In this document: piece after piece, positions 32,462 to 42,151 of the stretch
Position numbering within the stretch: the first letter of the stretch is position 1
Layout: each line of letters begins with the position of its first letter
NCBI GenBank assembly: GCA_943788235.1
Contig: CALSPM010000001.1
Coordinates: forward strand, 310,001-374,000
Reading direction: 5' to 3'
DNA from: an uncultured Cyclobacteriaceae bacterium
GTDB lineage: Bacteria; Bacteroidota; Bacteroidia; Cytophagales; Cyclobacteriaceae
Length of the DNA: 64,000 nt
Notes under the pieces: generated by a model
Databases searched by the model: none
What the model was told of the DNA's origin: nothing
The model's input: the letters and a program-made list of their open reading frames with translations, nothing else
Made by a program: the position numbers and the translations under genes

Positions 32462-33614
32462 GCAAAAGCATACATATGGGTTTATATTAAGATTCTTTTT
32501 ATTTTGTTCAGCGGCAGACATAGACCTATTAGACAAATGTCCGAAGTCTGAGGTGAATAAATACGCAGGGGTAGGTGCTACCGTTTTTTTTACAGGTATT
32601 TTGGCCTGCTTTTCTGGAGGCTATGCACTTTTCACTGCTTTTAGTTCATCGTCTTTATCCATAATGCTAGGGATTTTTTGGGGCTCATTGGTATTCAATC
32701 TAGATAGATTTTTAGTTTCAACCATCAAGAAATCTAAAGGAAAACTTCAAGAATTCGCTCAAATAACACCAAGGCTTTTATTGGCTATATTATTATCTCT
32801 AGTAATATCCGTTCCTTTGGAACTCAAGATATTTGAACAAGAAATCAATGAAAGTATTTACTATGCAGGTGCCGACAAAATCGATAAATTAACGACTCTT
32901 TTTGATGGGAGAGTAGCTCTAAAACAGCAAAGAATTGACTCTCTAAACCTAAGTATTTTGGCTAAATTCGAAATCAGAGAAGAATATTATCGCCAATATG
33001 TATGTGAATGTGATGGCACGTGCGGAACTGGCCAAAGAGGTCGGGGGACAGAGTGTGAACGTAAAGAGAATAAATACTTACAGAGTCAAAAGGAATATGA
33101 TCAAACCAAGTTAACCAATGAAGCCACCATTACTTCACTCAATCAAGAAAAACAACGTTTATTAGATGAGTTTGAACTTGAGAAAGAGGGATTGCTGCAA
33201 TCTTTCGCTGACGGATTATTGGTGCGATTAGAGTCACTGAGGGTACTACCTTTTGGACCCCAATTGGCTATTATTTTACTATTATTAGCTATTGAAATCG
33301 CACCTATTTTAGTAAAATTACTTTCCCCTTATGGACCCTATGATCATCTTTTAAAAACATTAGAATACGATTTTGAAATAGATGAAATCACTGCCGTAAA
33401 TATGAGAAATCAACAACTCAACAATAAGTTAACCATAATGGCAAGTATTGAACAAGACAAAGTCGAACAGGAGCTTAAAAATAACGAAGGCTCTATGAAG
33501 TTGATTGGAGAGGCACATCTTGAAATAGTGAAGGCGCAATTAGAAGTTTGGGTGGATGAGGAGAAAGAAAAAATAAGAAAAGATGTCCAAAAGAGAATGG
33601 GAAAATTAGATTAG
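32421..33614 (+). CDS. DUF4407 domain-containing membrane protein
   Basis: NKYAGVGATVFFTGILACFSGGYALFTAF...GIFWGSLVFNLDRFLVSTIKKS; likely start at 32455. Confidence 0.85.
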   Translation: MLKISNQQGIIMSEQKHTYGFILRFFLFCSAADIDLLDKCPKSEVNKYAGVGATVFFTGILACFSGGYALFTAFSSSSLSIMLGIFWGSLVFNLDRFLVSTIKKSKGKLQEFAQITPRLLLAILLSLVISVPLELKIFEQEINESIYYAGADKIDKLTTLFDGRVALKQQRIDSLNLSILAKFEIREEYYRQYVCECDGTCGTGQRGRGTECERKENKYLQSQKEYDQTKLTNEATITSLNQEKQRLLDEFELEKEGLLQSFADGLLVRLESLRVLPFGPQLAIILLLLAIEIAPILVKLLSPYGPYDHLLKTLEYDFEIDEITAVNMRNQQLNNKLTIMASIEQDKVEQELKNNEGSMKLIGEAHLEIVKAQLEVWVDEEKEKIRKDVQKRMGKLD

Positions 33615-33616
33615 CA

Positions 33617-34960
33617 ATGGGTCTAAGATTATTAATGGTTTTGTTTTTTTTGGTAAGGATTTTTATTTTTCCTTCTTCAGCTCAAATCAGAAATGAGATT
33701 ACTCGAGTATCTAACCAGTCTATGCAACTAGATAGAAAGTTTATTAAGAAATCTCATTTGATATTAGAAAATTTTGATCACTTAACTTTTGAAACCCATA
33801 CATCCAGAAAAATAAATTTTAGGGTTATTTCTCCTTCGGGGGCAATTGTTCATGAATCATTGATTAAAAAAACCAAAATGACTTGGCAGTTTGATGTCAT
33901 TGATAGCGGAGACTATTCGATAGAGTTGGAAAATTTATCTTTTTTGTCCAAGACTAAAGTTGATCAGATTATTACGCTCAATCGGTTTCCTTTTCAAATA
34001 GGTGCGCCAAAAGATTCCATTCCCTTTTCGCGAGCCGTTCCCCGTACCAAGTCTATTGAATCAGAGGGGGAGTTTCAAATCACTAGATTCAATGATAAAA
34101 ATTTAATGATAGGTCCCTTTGACAAAGGAGATACCTTACTTTTTACCATGAAAAGGGTAACCAAGAAATCACCCCCCATTGAAATTGTTAATGGAGGGAA
34201 AGAGCTTTTGTATGCAAATAGAAAATCTAAAAAAACAGTACAAGCCATAATTCCAGTTTTAAAGAAAGATTCCTTTCAAATAACCATGATTTCGGACGAT
34301 TGGCTGGGGCAAGAAAATAATTTTCGTATTGACCGGATTACTCCTTTCAAGTATGTCGTTGATACCAGTCTATTACCCAAGCCAATTATGTATGATACAA
34401 TCCCTATTGATTTCTTGGATACCACGATATATTTAGGTGCGGTGCGAGATTACACAAATCCTCATTCAGAAAAATTTACTTTCAATTTTGAGACAGATTC
34501 AACCATTGCTTTTTGGAGTGTAGTTTTTGGAACGGGATCACAGTATGAGTCAGCGATGGCAGCATTGGATGAAAGTATAGTAACAGATAGCCTCGGAGCC
34601 GAGGCATTTTATACAGATGTTTTAAAAAATTATGTTTTAGGTGATCCATTGGGTTTAGCATTTAAAAAAGATCAAACGTTAGTATCACTCCAAACGACCA
34701 ATGGGCAAAACATTACCCTTAAGTCGAAATTGGCTAACTCAAGTCAAGACAATTCGCGCCTCATCTATGACAACGTTGTCATAGTTCCATCTTCACAAAT
34801 AGCTTCAAACTTACAAATCAAATCAGGCATCAATTTTGCGCTGATGAATGACTTATGCTGTGATCATTATTTGTTTTTTAAGAATGAAGATAAAAATTTA
34901 GGAAAAAAAGTTTACGTTAAAGTTTTACTTTTTAGAATCAAATTAAATGATGATATTTGA
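33617..34960 (+). CDS. Secreted protein of unknown function
   Basis: Signal peptide MGLRLLMVLFFLVRIFIFPSSAQ; tightly spaced with DUF4407 gene. Confidence 0.6.
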   Translation: MGLRLLMVLFFLVRIFIFPSSAQIRNEITRVSNQSMQLDRKFIKKSHLILENFDHLTFETHTSRKINFRVISPSGAIVHESLIKKTKMTWQFDVIDSGDYSIELENLSFLSKTKVDQIITLNRFPFQIGAPKDSIPFSRAVPRTKSIESEGEFQITRFNDKNLMIGPFDKGDTLLFTMKRVTKKSPPIEIVNGGKELLYANRKSKKTVQAIIPVLKKDSFQITMISDDWLGQENNFRIDRITPFKYVVDTSLLPKPIMYDTIPIDFLDTTIYLGAVRDYTNPHSEKFTFNFETDSTIAFWSVVFGTGSQYESAMAALDESIVTDSLGAEAFYTDVLKNYVLGDPLGLAFKKDQTLVSLQTTNGQNITLKSKLANSSQDNSRLIYDNVVIVPSSQIASNLQIKSGINFALMNDLCCDHYLFFKNEDKNLGKKVYVKVLLFRIKLNDDI

Positions 34961-35009
34961 AAGGCTGTGAAATATTGAATTACAGAATTTAAAAATTAAG
35001 TTTTCCAAA

Positions 35010-36743
35010 ATGAATTTTAAAGGTAGCACTTTAGGTGTCATAACAATCGTTTTGATGTTACCTTTCTTGTCTTCCGGCCAAGATTTGCGTAAGCAAATCA
35101 TGGGGGCGCAGAGGAAGGTTATGAAAGAAGTCAAGCGAACCAATCGCGACGCCAAAAAGGTTAAGAAGATGTTTGGATCTAGTAAAAAAACGGTAGATTC
35201 CTCTAGCGACACAGCTGATATTATTACTTGGTCTAAGGCGCCCTACATACCTAATAGCGGGATGATTCATGACTATGACTACATCTATACTTTTTTTCAT
35301 GCCCAGCAGGAATACAGTTTTAAAAATGATCGAAGTCTCAAAGATATTGAGTGGGACTCTGTAGAAAATGTTTTCTATAATAACATTGGCGCTCATGACA
35401 GTATAGATACCAAATATGAGGTCATTGGTTGGCATCCCTATTGGATGGAAGATGCTTACAAATATTATAATTATGATTTATTAACTATGTTGTCATTATA
35501 CTCCTACGATATTGATCCGTTGACAGGTAAAAACAGAAATCCGTCGATGGTTAAGCAGGCGGTAGAAGATAGTGTGGCAAAGTTCATCAAGCAACAGAAC
35601 CCAAATATCAAAGTTTTATTGTCAATTACTTCTTTTGGATCAGAAAACAACGAGATGTTCTTGGCCAGTAGAGAAGCTCAAAATCAATTTATTGAAGAAT
35701 TATTGTCTATCATGATAGATGGAAATTTTGATGGAGTTGATGTTAATTTCGAACAAATACCAGCTCTTTATGGTGATTTTTTCAATTTTTTTATTAAAAA
35801 ACTCAGTACGCAATTGCAAAATGGGGGTTATTCGCTGATTTTAGATGTACCTTATTTTAATGATCAAAATACCTTTAACTATGCTGAGTTAAAATACTTC
35901 GTTACCTATTTTAACATTATGGGATACGATTTCAGTGGTGAACATTCTGATTTTCCGGGATCTGTAGCCCCTCTCAATGCACTGACAAATCAGCCTAGTT
36001 TGGAAACCTGTGTCAATGATTTTTTGAATCTTGATATAGATGGTGGCCAGATCATTCTTTCTTTACCTTTATATGGTGTTACTTGGGACATAAAAGACAT
36101 CAAGATAGGCCAAAGTGCTTATCTGGAATCTTTACCTTATTATGAAATCATTTCAACTTATGACACCGAGTATAATCCTTATTTTGATCCAATCAGTGCA
36201 AGCTTTTTTTATCTGATGAATGATGCTGAGTCAAGTAAAATATGCTGGTTTGAAAATGAAACCAGTTTAGATATTAAATACGATTGGATTAAGTCGAAAA
36301 ATCTAAGAGGAGTTGGTTTGTGGGCAATGGGATACAGTCAAGGATCACTTGATATTTGGCAAGGCATTTCGAAAAGCTTTGGAGTAGATTCTTTGGTAAA
36401 GACTGAACCCATTGAGTCTAGCCTTTCAGGTCCGTATGGTTTGGCTTTGAGTATTCATAATAACAAAAAAATCATCGGTTTAGGTTTTTTGATTTTTGTA
36501 GGTTTTTTGGTTGTTGGTTTTGTTTATGCATTGACCGATTGGCGTGTACGAGATGCACTTTTTGTGAATCAGTCCTTTCGGGTTATATATAGTATGATAT
36601 TTATGATATTGAGTATTTTTGGTTTACAATACTTCTTAATTTTAACTCCTCAATGGGCTATTGTTTTGGGCGTTTTAGTAGGTAGTCTAGGAGTGGTTTT
36701 AATCAATATGTTTTTTAGTCATAATAGGAGAAAATTAAGATAA
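35010..36743 (+). CDS. GH18-like domain protein with C-terminal TM helices
   Basis: YEVIGWHPYWM..., FDGVDVNFEQIP (GH18 DxxDxDxE-like), C-terminal hydrophobic helices. Confidence 0.75.
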   Translation: MNFKGSTLGVITIVLMLPFLSSGQDLRKQIMGAQRKVMKEVKRTNRDAKKVKKMFGSSKKTVDSSSDTADIITWSKAPYIPNSGMIHDYDYIYTFFHAQQEYSFKNDRSLKDIEWDSVENVFYNNIGAHDSIDTKYEVIGWHPYWMEDAYKYYNYDLLTMLSLYSYDIDPLTGKNRNPSMVKQAVEDSVAKFIKQQNPNIKVLLSITSFGSENNEMFLASREAQNQFIEELLSIMIDGNFDGVDVNFEQIPALYGDFFNFFIKKLSTQLQNGGYSLILDVPYFNDQNTFNYAELKYFVTYFNIMGYDFSGEHSDFPGSVAPLNALTNQPSLETCVNDFLNLDIDGGQIILSLPLYGVTWDIKDIKIGQSAYLESLPYYEIISTYDTEYNPYFDPISASFFYLMNDAESSKICWFENETSLDIKYDWIKSKNLRGVGLWAMGYSQGSLDIWQGISKSFGVDSLVKTEPIESSLSGPYGLALSIHNNKKIIGLGFLIFVGFLVVGFVYALTDWRVRDALFVNQSFRVIYSMIFMILSIFGLQYFLILTPQWAIVLGVLVGSLGVVLINMFFSHNRRKLR

Positions 36744-36747
36744 AACT

Positions 36748-36984
36748 ATGAAAATCTTTGCAAGAGAATTCCTCTGGTTTATTACCGCCATCACTCTAGC
36801 ACTTCCTGTCGCTTATTTATTTATTGAATATATGTCGCTCACCCCCGCGGGTAATCAATCTACAATACAAGAACAAACTTTTGAAATGGAGTTATTTATA
36901 ACGGGAGGGATCATCGGAATCATTTTTACTTATATCATGCGCTTGGTCGTATGGGCCATCACTAAAACAATAATAGAGGAATAA
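36748..36984 (+). CDS. Small membrane protein
   Basis: 78 aa, two hydrophobic segments; tight spacing in gene string. Confidence 0.6.
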   Translation: MKIFAREFLWFITAITLALPVAYLFIEYMSLTPAGNQSTIQEQTFEMELFITGGIIGIIFTYIMRLVVWAITKTIIEE

Positions 36985-36985
36985 A

Positions 36986-37768
36986 ATGATTCATAACCTG
37001 CTGCCTGTAGTTTGTTCAGAACTCAATGATTATTTTAAATCAAGATATGGTGTAAGAGAAGATAGACTTGTACTTTCTAACTTAATTAACCAAGATGGTT
37101 CAGTTGCTTTAGAGGGTTCCAATAAAGTAGTTTGTTCACTAGTAAACGTTGAGGAAGAAACTACGTTAAAAGCTACGGCAGGAACGACCTCATCAGGAGG
37201 TACTTTTATCAAAAGTAGTCCAGATATTTATGTGAATTTAACCGTTATTTTTTCGAGTTATTTTGTAGGAAGAAATTATGTAGAGGCCTTGAAGTTTTTG
37301 TCAGGAGTGATCTATTTTTTTCAAGGGAAGCCTGTTTTTACCAACGATAATACGCCAGGGCTTTCAGATAATGTTGAGAAGGCAGTATTTGATTTAACTT
37401 CCCTATCCTTTCATGATTTGAGTGCCGTATTTCAAATGATGGGCTCCAAGTATTTGCCCTCAGTCGTTTATCGTACCAGAATGCTAACTTTCGCCACAGA
37501 TAATATGGAAGATACCATTCCATCGATTTCTGGAATTGGGATTGCCCCTGAAGGAGACGAAGATTTTTCCAGTGGACCACAACCTGCAGGTGGTCAAAGT
37601 GCTGCTGAAAAGGCCTTTAATAGTGAAAGACAACGGGTAGCTGAGGCAGAGGAAAAGTTATTAACCGATGATGCAGAAGAAATTGAGGATGATCCATTTG
37701 ATCGTTCTAGAAGTCAAGCTAATCCATCCGCACCTGATAAAAATAATGATAACAAAGATAAAGAATAA
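36986..37768 (+). CDS. DUF4255 (Pvc16-like) eCIS cap/terminator protein
   Basis: MIHNLLPVVCSELNDYFKSRYG...VVCSLVNVEEE; next to sheath/tube genes. Confidence 0.88.
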   Translation: MIHNLLPVVCSELNDYFKSRYGVREDRLVLSNLINQDGSVALEGSNKVVCSLVNVEEETTLKATAGTTSSGGTFIKSSPDIYVNLTVIFSSYFVGRNYVEALKFLSGVIYFFQGKPVFTNDNTPGLSDNVEKAVFDLTSLSFHDLSAVFQMMGSKYLPSVVYRTRMLTFATDNMEDTIPSISGIGIAPEGDEDFSSGPQPAGGQSAAEKAFNSERQRVAEAEEKLLTDDAEEIEDDPFDRSRSQANPSAPDKNNDNKDKE

Positions 37769-37772
37769 TTAA

Positions 37773-38822
37773 ATGGTTCAGTATCAAGTTCTTTTTGAGG
37801 TATCACTAAGCCATAAATATTATTCAGGACCTTTTACCAAAGATTATGAAGTAATAATGACTGCTTCTTTGCGGGCAATGATGAAATCATATCAACTTAT
37901 ATTCAAAAAAAAACCAGAGGGTTTTGCTATTTTAGGTAAGTCAGATCATTTATTTTTGTTATCATCAACCAAAGAGGCCATCAAATTTAGATTCGGAATA
38001 CAGATAAAAAATAGATATTTCGAAAACTTCAGTAAAATCAGACCCGCAGCGCCCTATATGAAATACATGTTTCGAAATGAGATTTATCAAGAAAATAAGG
38101 ACGGGGATTCAGAAACACAAGATATTAATTTACATGCTGGTGAATTATTAAGCGATACTAATTATAATTTTTGTGTATCAAGAAATTTTCAGCCCTCTAA
38201 AATTTGGGGAAATGAACTTACTATTTCTGACAGAAATGATAATTACTTTGAGGGGGAAATAGATGAAAACACCCAATTAGATCAAATATTAATAGATGAC
38301 TATGGCTCATATCAAGTCAAGTCTTCTCAGTCAGGACAAGAGGATGAAGTTTTTTATCTAGAACCCGAATTGGAAAAAAGTTGGGGTATTGTTGAGATTT
38401 CTTTGCAATCATCATCAGATACGCAGTTCGAGAAAGTGATAGGATCACATTTTAAAATAAATATTGATGCTAGGAAAGTATTTTGGTCGTATTATTTTGT
38501 GTCTAGTAACAACAATTACTTTAAAAATATTTCAGTTTATTTAGGAAAGGAGAAAATAGACTTTTCTGAGATAGAACAAGTACTATTACCCAATAATCAA
38601 GGCGCGACAAAAATAACCTCTCAAACCCCTATTTCTTTATCAAAATTTTATGATGGGCCAAAAATATATGCTGAGTTAGAAGATATTACATCTCAGGGAT
38701 CAAAGGAGGTGGCGGGCATTAATAAAGTATATTTACCTACACCAAATATTCAACGCATTAAAGCAGTAGCGGTCAACCAAAAGATTCGATATTATGCCGA
38801 AATGTATATTCAAAATTTATAA
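37773..38822 (+). CDS. Uncharacterised eCIS-locus protein
   Basis: 349 aa, located between DUF4255 and sheath genes; no domain recognised. Confidence 0.5.
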   Translation: MVQYQVLFEVSLSHKYYSGPFTKDYEVIMTASLRAMMKSYQLIFKKKPEGFAILGKSDHLFLLSSTKEAIKFRFGIQIKNRYFENFSKIRPAAPYMKYMFRNEIYQENKDGDSETQDINLHAGELLSDTNYNFCVSRNFQPSKIWGNELTISDRNDNYFEGEIDENTQLDQILIDDYGSYQVKSSQSGQEDEVFYLEPELEKSWGIVEISLQSSSDTQFEKVIGSHFKINIDARKVFWSYYFVSSNNNYFKNISVYLGKEKIDFSEIEQVLLPNNQGATKITSQTPISLSKFYDGPKIYAELEDITSQGSKEVAGINKVYLPTPNIQRIKAVAVNQKIRYYAEMYIQNL

Positions 38823-38931
38823 ATGGGAATTTTCAGTATAAAATTTAAAGAGAGCCTAGGTATTTTAAATAATTCAGCTTAATTTGAGGGATCAAGTTAT
38901 TTTTTAATTAACCACTTTAAATATTGAATTT

Positions 38932-40404
38932 ATGGCACAAGTTCTGGCAACGCCTGGCGTATACATAGAAGAAAAAAGTGCATTTCCAAGCTCGGCAGTA
39001 CAAGTTGCGACTGCTGTGCCCGCTTTTGTGGGATATACCGAGAGAGCACTTAAAAATAATAAATCAATTGTTAACAAACCAACGCGGCTTACATCTTTAA
39101 GTGAATATCACCAGTTTTTTGGAGGAGCTCCAAAAACTACATTTGCCGTAGCCGCAGATGATGCGTCAGGCTTCTCTGTAACTGTGGATGCACCTACGAA
39201 GTTCAATTTATATCGTTCTATGAGGCTCTTTTTTGCCAATGGAGGTAGCGTCTGTTACATTGTATCAGTAGGAGATTATTCTAGTGCTGTGAGTGCTAAA
39301 GATCTCAATGATGAGGCTGAAGAAAAAGGAATACCTACCTTGCTGAAATCGGCTGAACCTACAATGCTCGTCATTCCGGACGCTGTATTACTTGAAGAAA
39401 ATGATTGTGCTTCACTGCAGCAAGCGATGCTCATGCATTGTGGTAATGCTACGAAAAGTAGGGTAGCCATTCTTGATGTCTTCAATGGTGATCAGGAAAG
39501 ATCTTATGATGAAAATGATATTATAACCAAATCAAGGGAAGGACTCGGTAATAATTTTTTACAATGGGGAGCTTCTTATTATCCTTATGTCAACACAACC
39601 ATTGTGCAAGCTGATGAAATTGATTTCTCTAATGTTAGTAATTTGGATGCCTTAACACCTTTGTTAGATGCAGAAGCAGATGCCCTTTATGGAGACGATG
39701 CTCAAATTATCAAAGATGAAATAGCTAAATTAGTTGGGGAAAACGATGCGGTCAGTTTGAATCAAACTTTGATGGCCAAATTACCTTTATACAAGGCAGT
39801 TATGGGAGAGATGAAAAATGAACTTAATGTTTTGCCTCCGAGCGGTGGCATGGCTGGAGTCATTTCGATGGTGGATGGTACGGTCGGCGTATTCCAATCA
39901 CCTGCAAATGTTTCTATGGGATCAGTGGTAAGTCCAACGGTAAATTTAACAGCCAAGGATCAAGAGGACTTAAACCTTCCTTTGACAGGAAAAGCGATCA
40001 ATGCGATCCGTTCTTTTGCGGGTAAAGGAGTTTTAGTTTGGGGAGCAAGAACGCTAGACGGAAACAGTCAAGATTGGAGATATTTAAGTGTAAGAAGAAC
40101 GGTTACCATGATTGAACAATCATTAAAAATCGCTTCTGAAAGTTACGTGTTCCAGCCTAATGAGGTGAACACATGGGTAGCTATTAAAGGTACAATGTTT
40201 AACTTCCTGAGAGATCAATGGAAGCAAGGTGCGTTGGCAGGTTCATCACCTGATGATGCATTTTCTGTAGACGTTGGTTTAGGATCTACTATGACAGCTA
40301 CCGACATATTAGATGGGATTATGAGAATTACAGTTAAGCTAGCAGTTACAAGACCAGCTGAATTTATAGTAATTACCTTCCAGCAGCAAATGCAGAAGTC
40401 ATAG
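38932..40404 (+). CDS. Contractile tail sheath protein (Pvc2/Afp2-like)
   Basis: ATPGVYIEEKSAFPSSAVQVATAVPAFVGYTERA; VWGARTLDGNSQDWRYLSVRRTVTMIEQSL. Confidence 0.95.
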   Translation: MAQVLATPGVYIEEKSAFPSSAVQVATAVPAFVGYTERALKNNKSIVNKPTRLTSLSEYHQFFGGAPKTTFAVAADDASGFSVTVDAPTKFNLYRSMRLFFANGGSVCYIVSVGDYSSAVSAKDLNDEAEEKGIPTLLKSAEPTMLVIPDAVLLEENDCASLQQAMLMHCGNATKSRVAILDVFNGDQERSYDENDIITKSREGLGNNFLQWGASYYPYVNTTIVQADEIDFSNVSNLDALTPLLDAEADALYGDDAQIIKDEIAKLVGENDAVSLNQTLMAKLPLYKAVMGEMKNELNVLPPSGGMAGVISMVDGTVGVFQSPANVSMGSVVSPTVNLTAKDQEDLNLPLTGKAINAIRSFAGKGVLVWGARTLDGNSQDWRYLSVRRTVTMIEQSLKIASESYVFQPNEVNTWVAIKGTMFNFLRDQWKQGALAGSSPDDAFSVDVGLGSTMTATDILDGIMRITVKLAVTRPAEFIVITFQQQMQKS

Positions 40405-40460
40405 TCAAATTAAAATCTATTAAAAAAAAGAAAAATATTAAATAACTAAACTAAAAAAAA

Positions 40461-40910
40461 ATGGCTGGAGAAGTACAAGATAATATATGGCCCTTACCAA
40501 AGTTTCATTTCAAACTAGAGGTAGATGATTTAGAGGCCAATTTTCAAGAAATTTCAGGAATGGACGCTGAGGTCGATGTGATCGAGTATCGTCATGGTGA
40601 CAGTCCCGAATTTTCAACGATAAAAATGCCTGGTTTGAGAAAATCAAGCGACATTTCTTTGAAGAAGGGCACCTTTACAGGTGATATCAAAATGTATGAG
40701 TGGTTTAATTCTATTGCTATGAATACAATAGAAAGAAAAACAGTTATCATATCATTGCTTAATGAGGCAGGTGACGCTGAAATCATTTGGACATTGACGA
40801 ACGCCTTCCCAATGAAGGTTGTGGGTACGGATCTAAATTCTTCTAGTAGCGAGGTTGCTGTTGAAGAATTGGTATTGGCTCATGAAGGGATTGAGTTTAC
40901 AACACCTTAA
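40461..40910 (+). CDS. Phage tail tube-like protein (Pvc1-like)
   Basis: WPLPKFHFKLEVDDLEANFQEISGMDAEVDVIEYRHGDSPEFSTIKMPGLRKSSDISLKKG. Confidence 0.93.
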   Translation: MAGEVQDNIWPLPKFHFKLEVDDLEANFQEISGMDAEVDVIEYRHGDSPEFSTIKMPGLRKSSDISLKKGTFTGDIKMYEWFNSIAMNTIERKTVIISLLNEAGDAEIIWTLTNAFPMKVVGTDLNSSSSEVAVEELVLAHEGIEFTTP

Positions 40911-40933
40911 TCTTTCAGGCTATTAATTTATAT

Positions 40934-40964
40934 AACGCATCTAGCTTACTAAGTTAGATGCGTT
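40934..40964 (+). terminator. Hairpin between first and second tube genes (intrinsic-terminator/attenuator-like)
   Basis: aacgcatctagctt-act-aagttagatgcgtt: 14-bp stem with one G-T, followed by ttaatt. Confidence 0.6.
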
Positions 40965-40992
40965 TTAATTCCATAGATTAGGTTATTTTATT

Positions 40993-41469
40993 ATGGCTGA
41001 CGGAGAGAAATTAACGCAAGAAAATGGGGGACTGCAAAGTGAAAAATGGCCATTGCCAGCCTTTTACTTTAAAGTTGAATTTGGTACTAAAAAATTATCT
41101 TTTCAAGAAGTATCGGGATTAGGAGTACAAATTGAAACTCAAAAATATAGACATGGCAATAGTAAGCAGCAAGGAAAATATTTGATTCCAAGTAGACCAA
41201 CTTTTAATGCGGTAACTTTGAAAAAAGGTATGTTTATAGGGGATGATGACCTTTTTCCTTGGTTTAAGAAAAATATGACGGGCAGTATTTCCACCAAAGA
41301 CGTAACGATCACTCTGCTAAATGAGAAAGGAGAAGCAGAAATGACATGGCAATTAGCATCTGCCCATCCATCTAAAATTACCTTTCCAGATTTTAAATCT
41401 GAATCAAGCGACGTAGCAATTGAAACTTTGGAATTAGAATATGAAGACCTGAGTTTTATTCGAAATTAA
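40993..41469 (+). CDS. Phage tail tube-like protein, second paralogue
   Basis: WPLPAFYFKVEFGTKKLSFQEVSGLGVQIETQKYRHGN...VTLKKGMF. Confidence 0.92.
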   Translation: MADGEKLTQENGGLQSEKWPLPAFYFKVEFGTKKLSFQEVSGLGVQIETQKYRHGNSKQQGKYLIPSRPTFNAVTLKKGMFIGDDDLFPWFKKNMTGSISTKDVTITLLNEKGEAEMTWQLASAHPSKITFPDFKSESSDVAIETLELEYEDLSFIRN

Positions 41470-41488
41470 AATATTAATTTGAAAATTA

Positions 41489-41944
41489 ATGGTTAGAAAT
41501 TTTTCCGAACGACCACCTTTATCCCATTCATTTAATGTTAAGGTTGGTTCTTTTCCAGGGGTAGATAATAATTTTTCTGAAGTATCGGGTATTTCAAAGC
41601 ATATTGAAACAACTCCCATTTATTCTGGAGGTGATAACTCGGTGCAATACATGCTTCCAGGTAAAACTTCCTATGATGAGTTGGTCCTAAAAAGAGGAGT
41701 GGTGCCAAGTGGATCTGCTTTGTATAAGTGGTGTAATTTAATGGTTAATGGGGGAACTTTGAACTATATTCTACCCGAGTCAATTTATGTTTATTTACTG
41801 GATGAAAAAGGGGTAGCTCAAGTTACTTGGCATTTTGAAAATGCCTATCCCGTTGCTATAGAGCAATCAGAATTTAATGCTGGTGAAAATAACATAGCTA
41901 TCGAAACGATGAAGTTCGCTTATAGTTGGTTTGAGAGGGTTTAA
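41489..41944 (+). CDS. Phage tail tube-like/tube initiator protein, third paralogue
   Basis: HSFNVKVGSFPGVDNNFSEVSGISKHIETTPIYSGGDNSVQYMLPGKTSYDELVLKRGV. Confidence 0.88.
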   Translation: MVRNFSERPPLSHSFNVKVGSFPGVDNNFSEVSGISKHIETTPIYSGGDNSVQYMLPGKTSYDELVLKRGVVPSGSALYKWCNLMVNGGTLNYILPESIYVYLLDEKGVAQVTWHFENAYPVAIEQSEFNAGENNIAIETMKFAYSWFERV

Positions 41945-41956
41945 TTTTAAAAAGAT

Positions 41957-42139
41957 ATGGGAATTCAAGTTAAGCAATTTAAGATAAATGCAAAGATTAA
42001 GGAGGAGAGTAAAACGTATCAAAGAATGCCGACGATCCAGCAGCCAGAGACCAATGATCAACTTGATGAAGGAGCAATTATCATTAATGTCTATGAACAA
42101 GTAATTAAGTATATAGAGCGAGAAAGGGGAAGATTTTAA
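41957..42139 (+). CDS. DUF5908 family small protein
   Basis: MGIQVKQFKINAKIKEES; position between tube and LysM genes as in other eCIS. Confidence 0.65.
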   Translation: MGIQVKQFKINAKIKEESKTYQRMPTIQQPETNDQLDEGAIIINVYEQVIKYIERERGRF

Positions 42140-42151
42140 TATTCATAAGTT

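Noticed and set aside
35058-35435. Antisense ORF over GH18-like gene
   Set aside because: No signature; opposite a supported CDS
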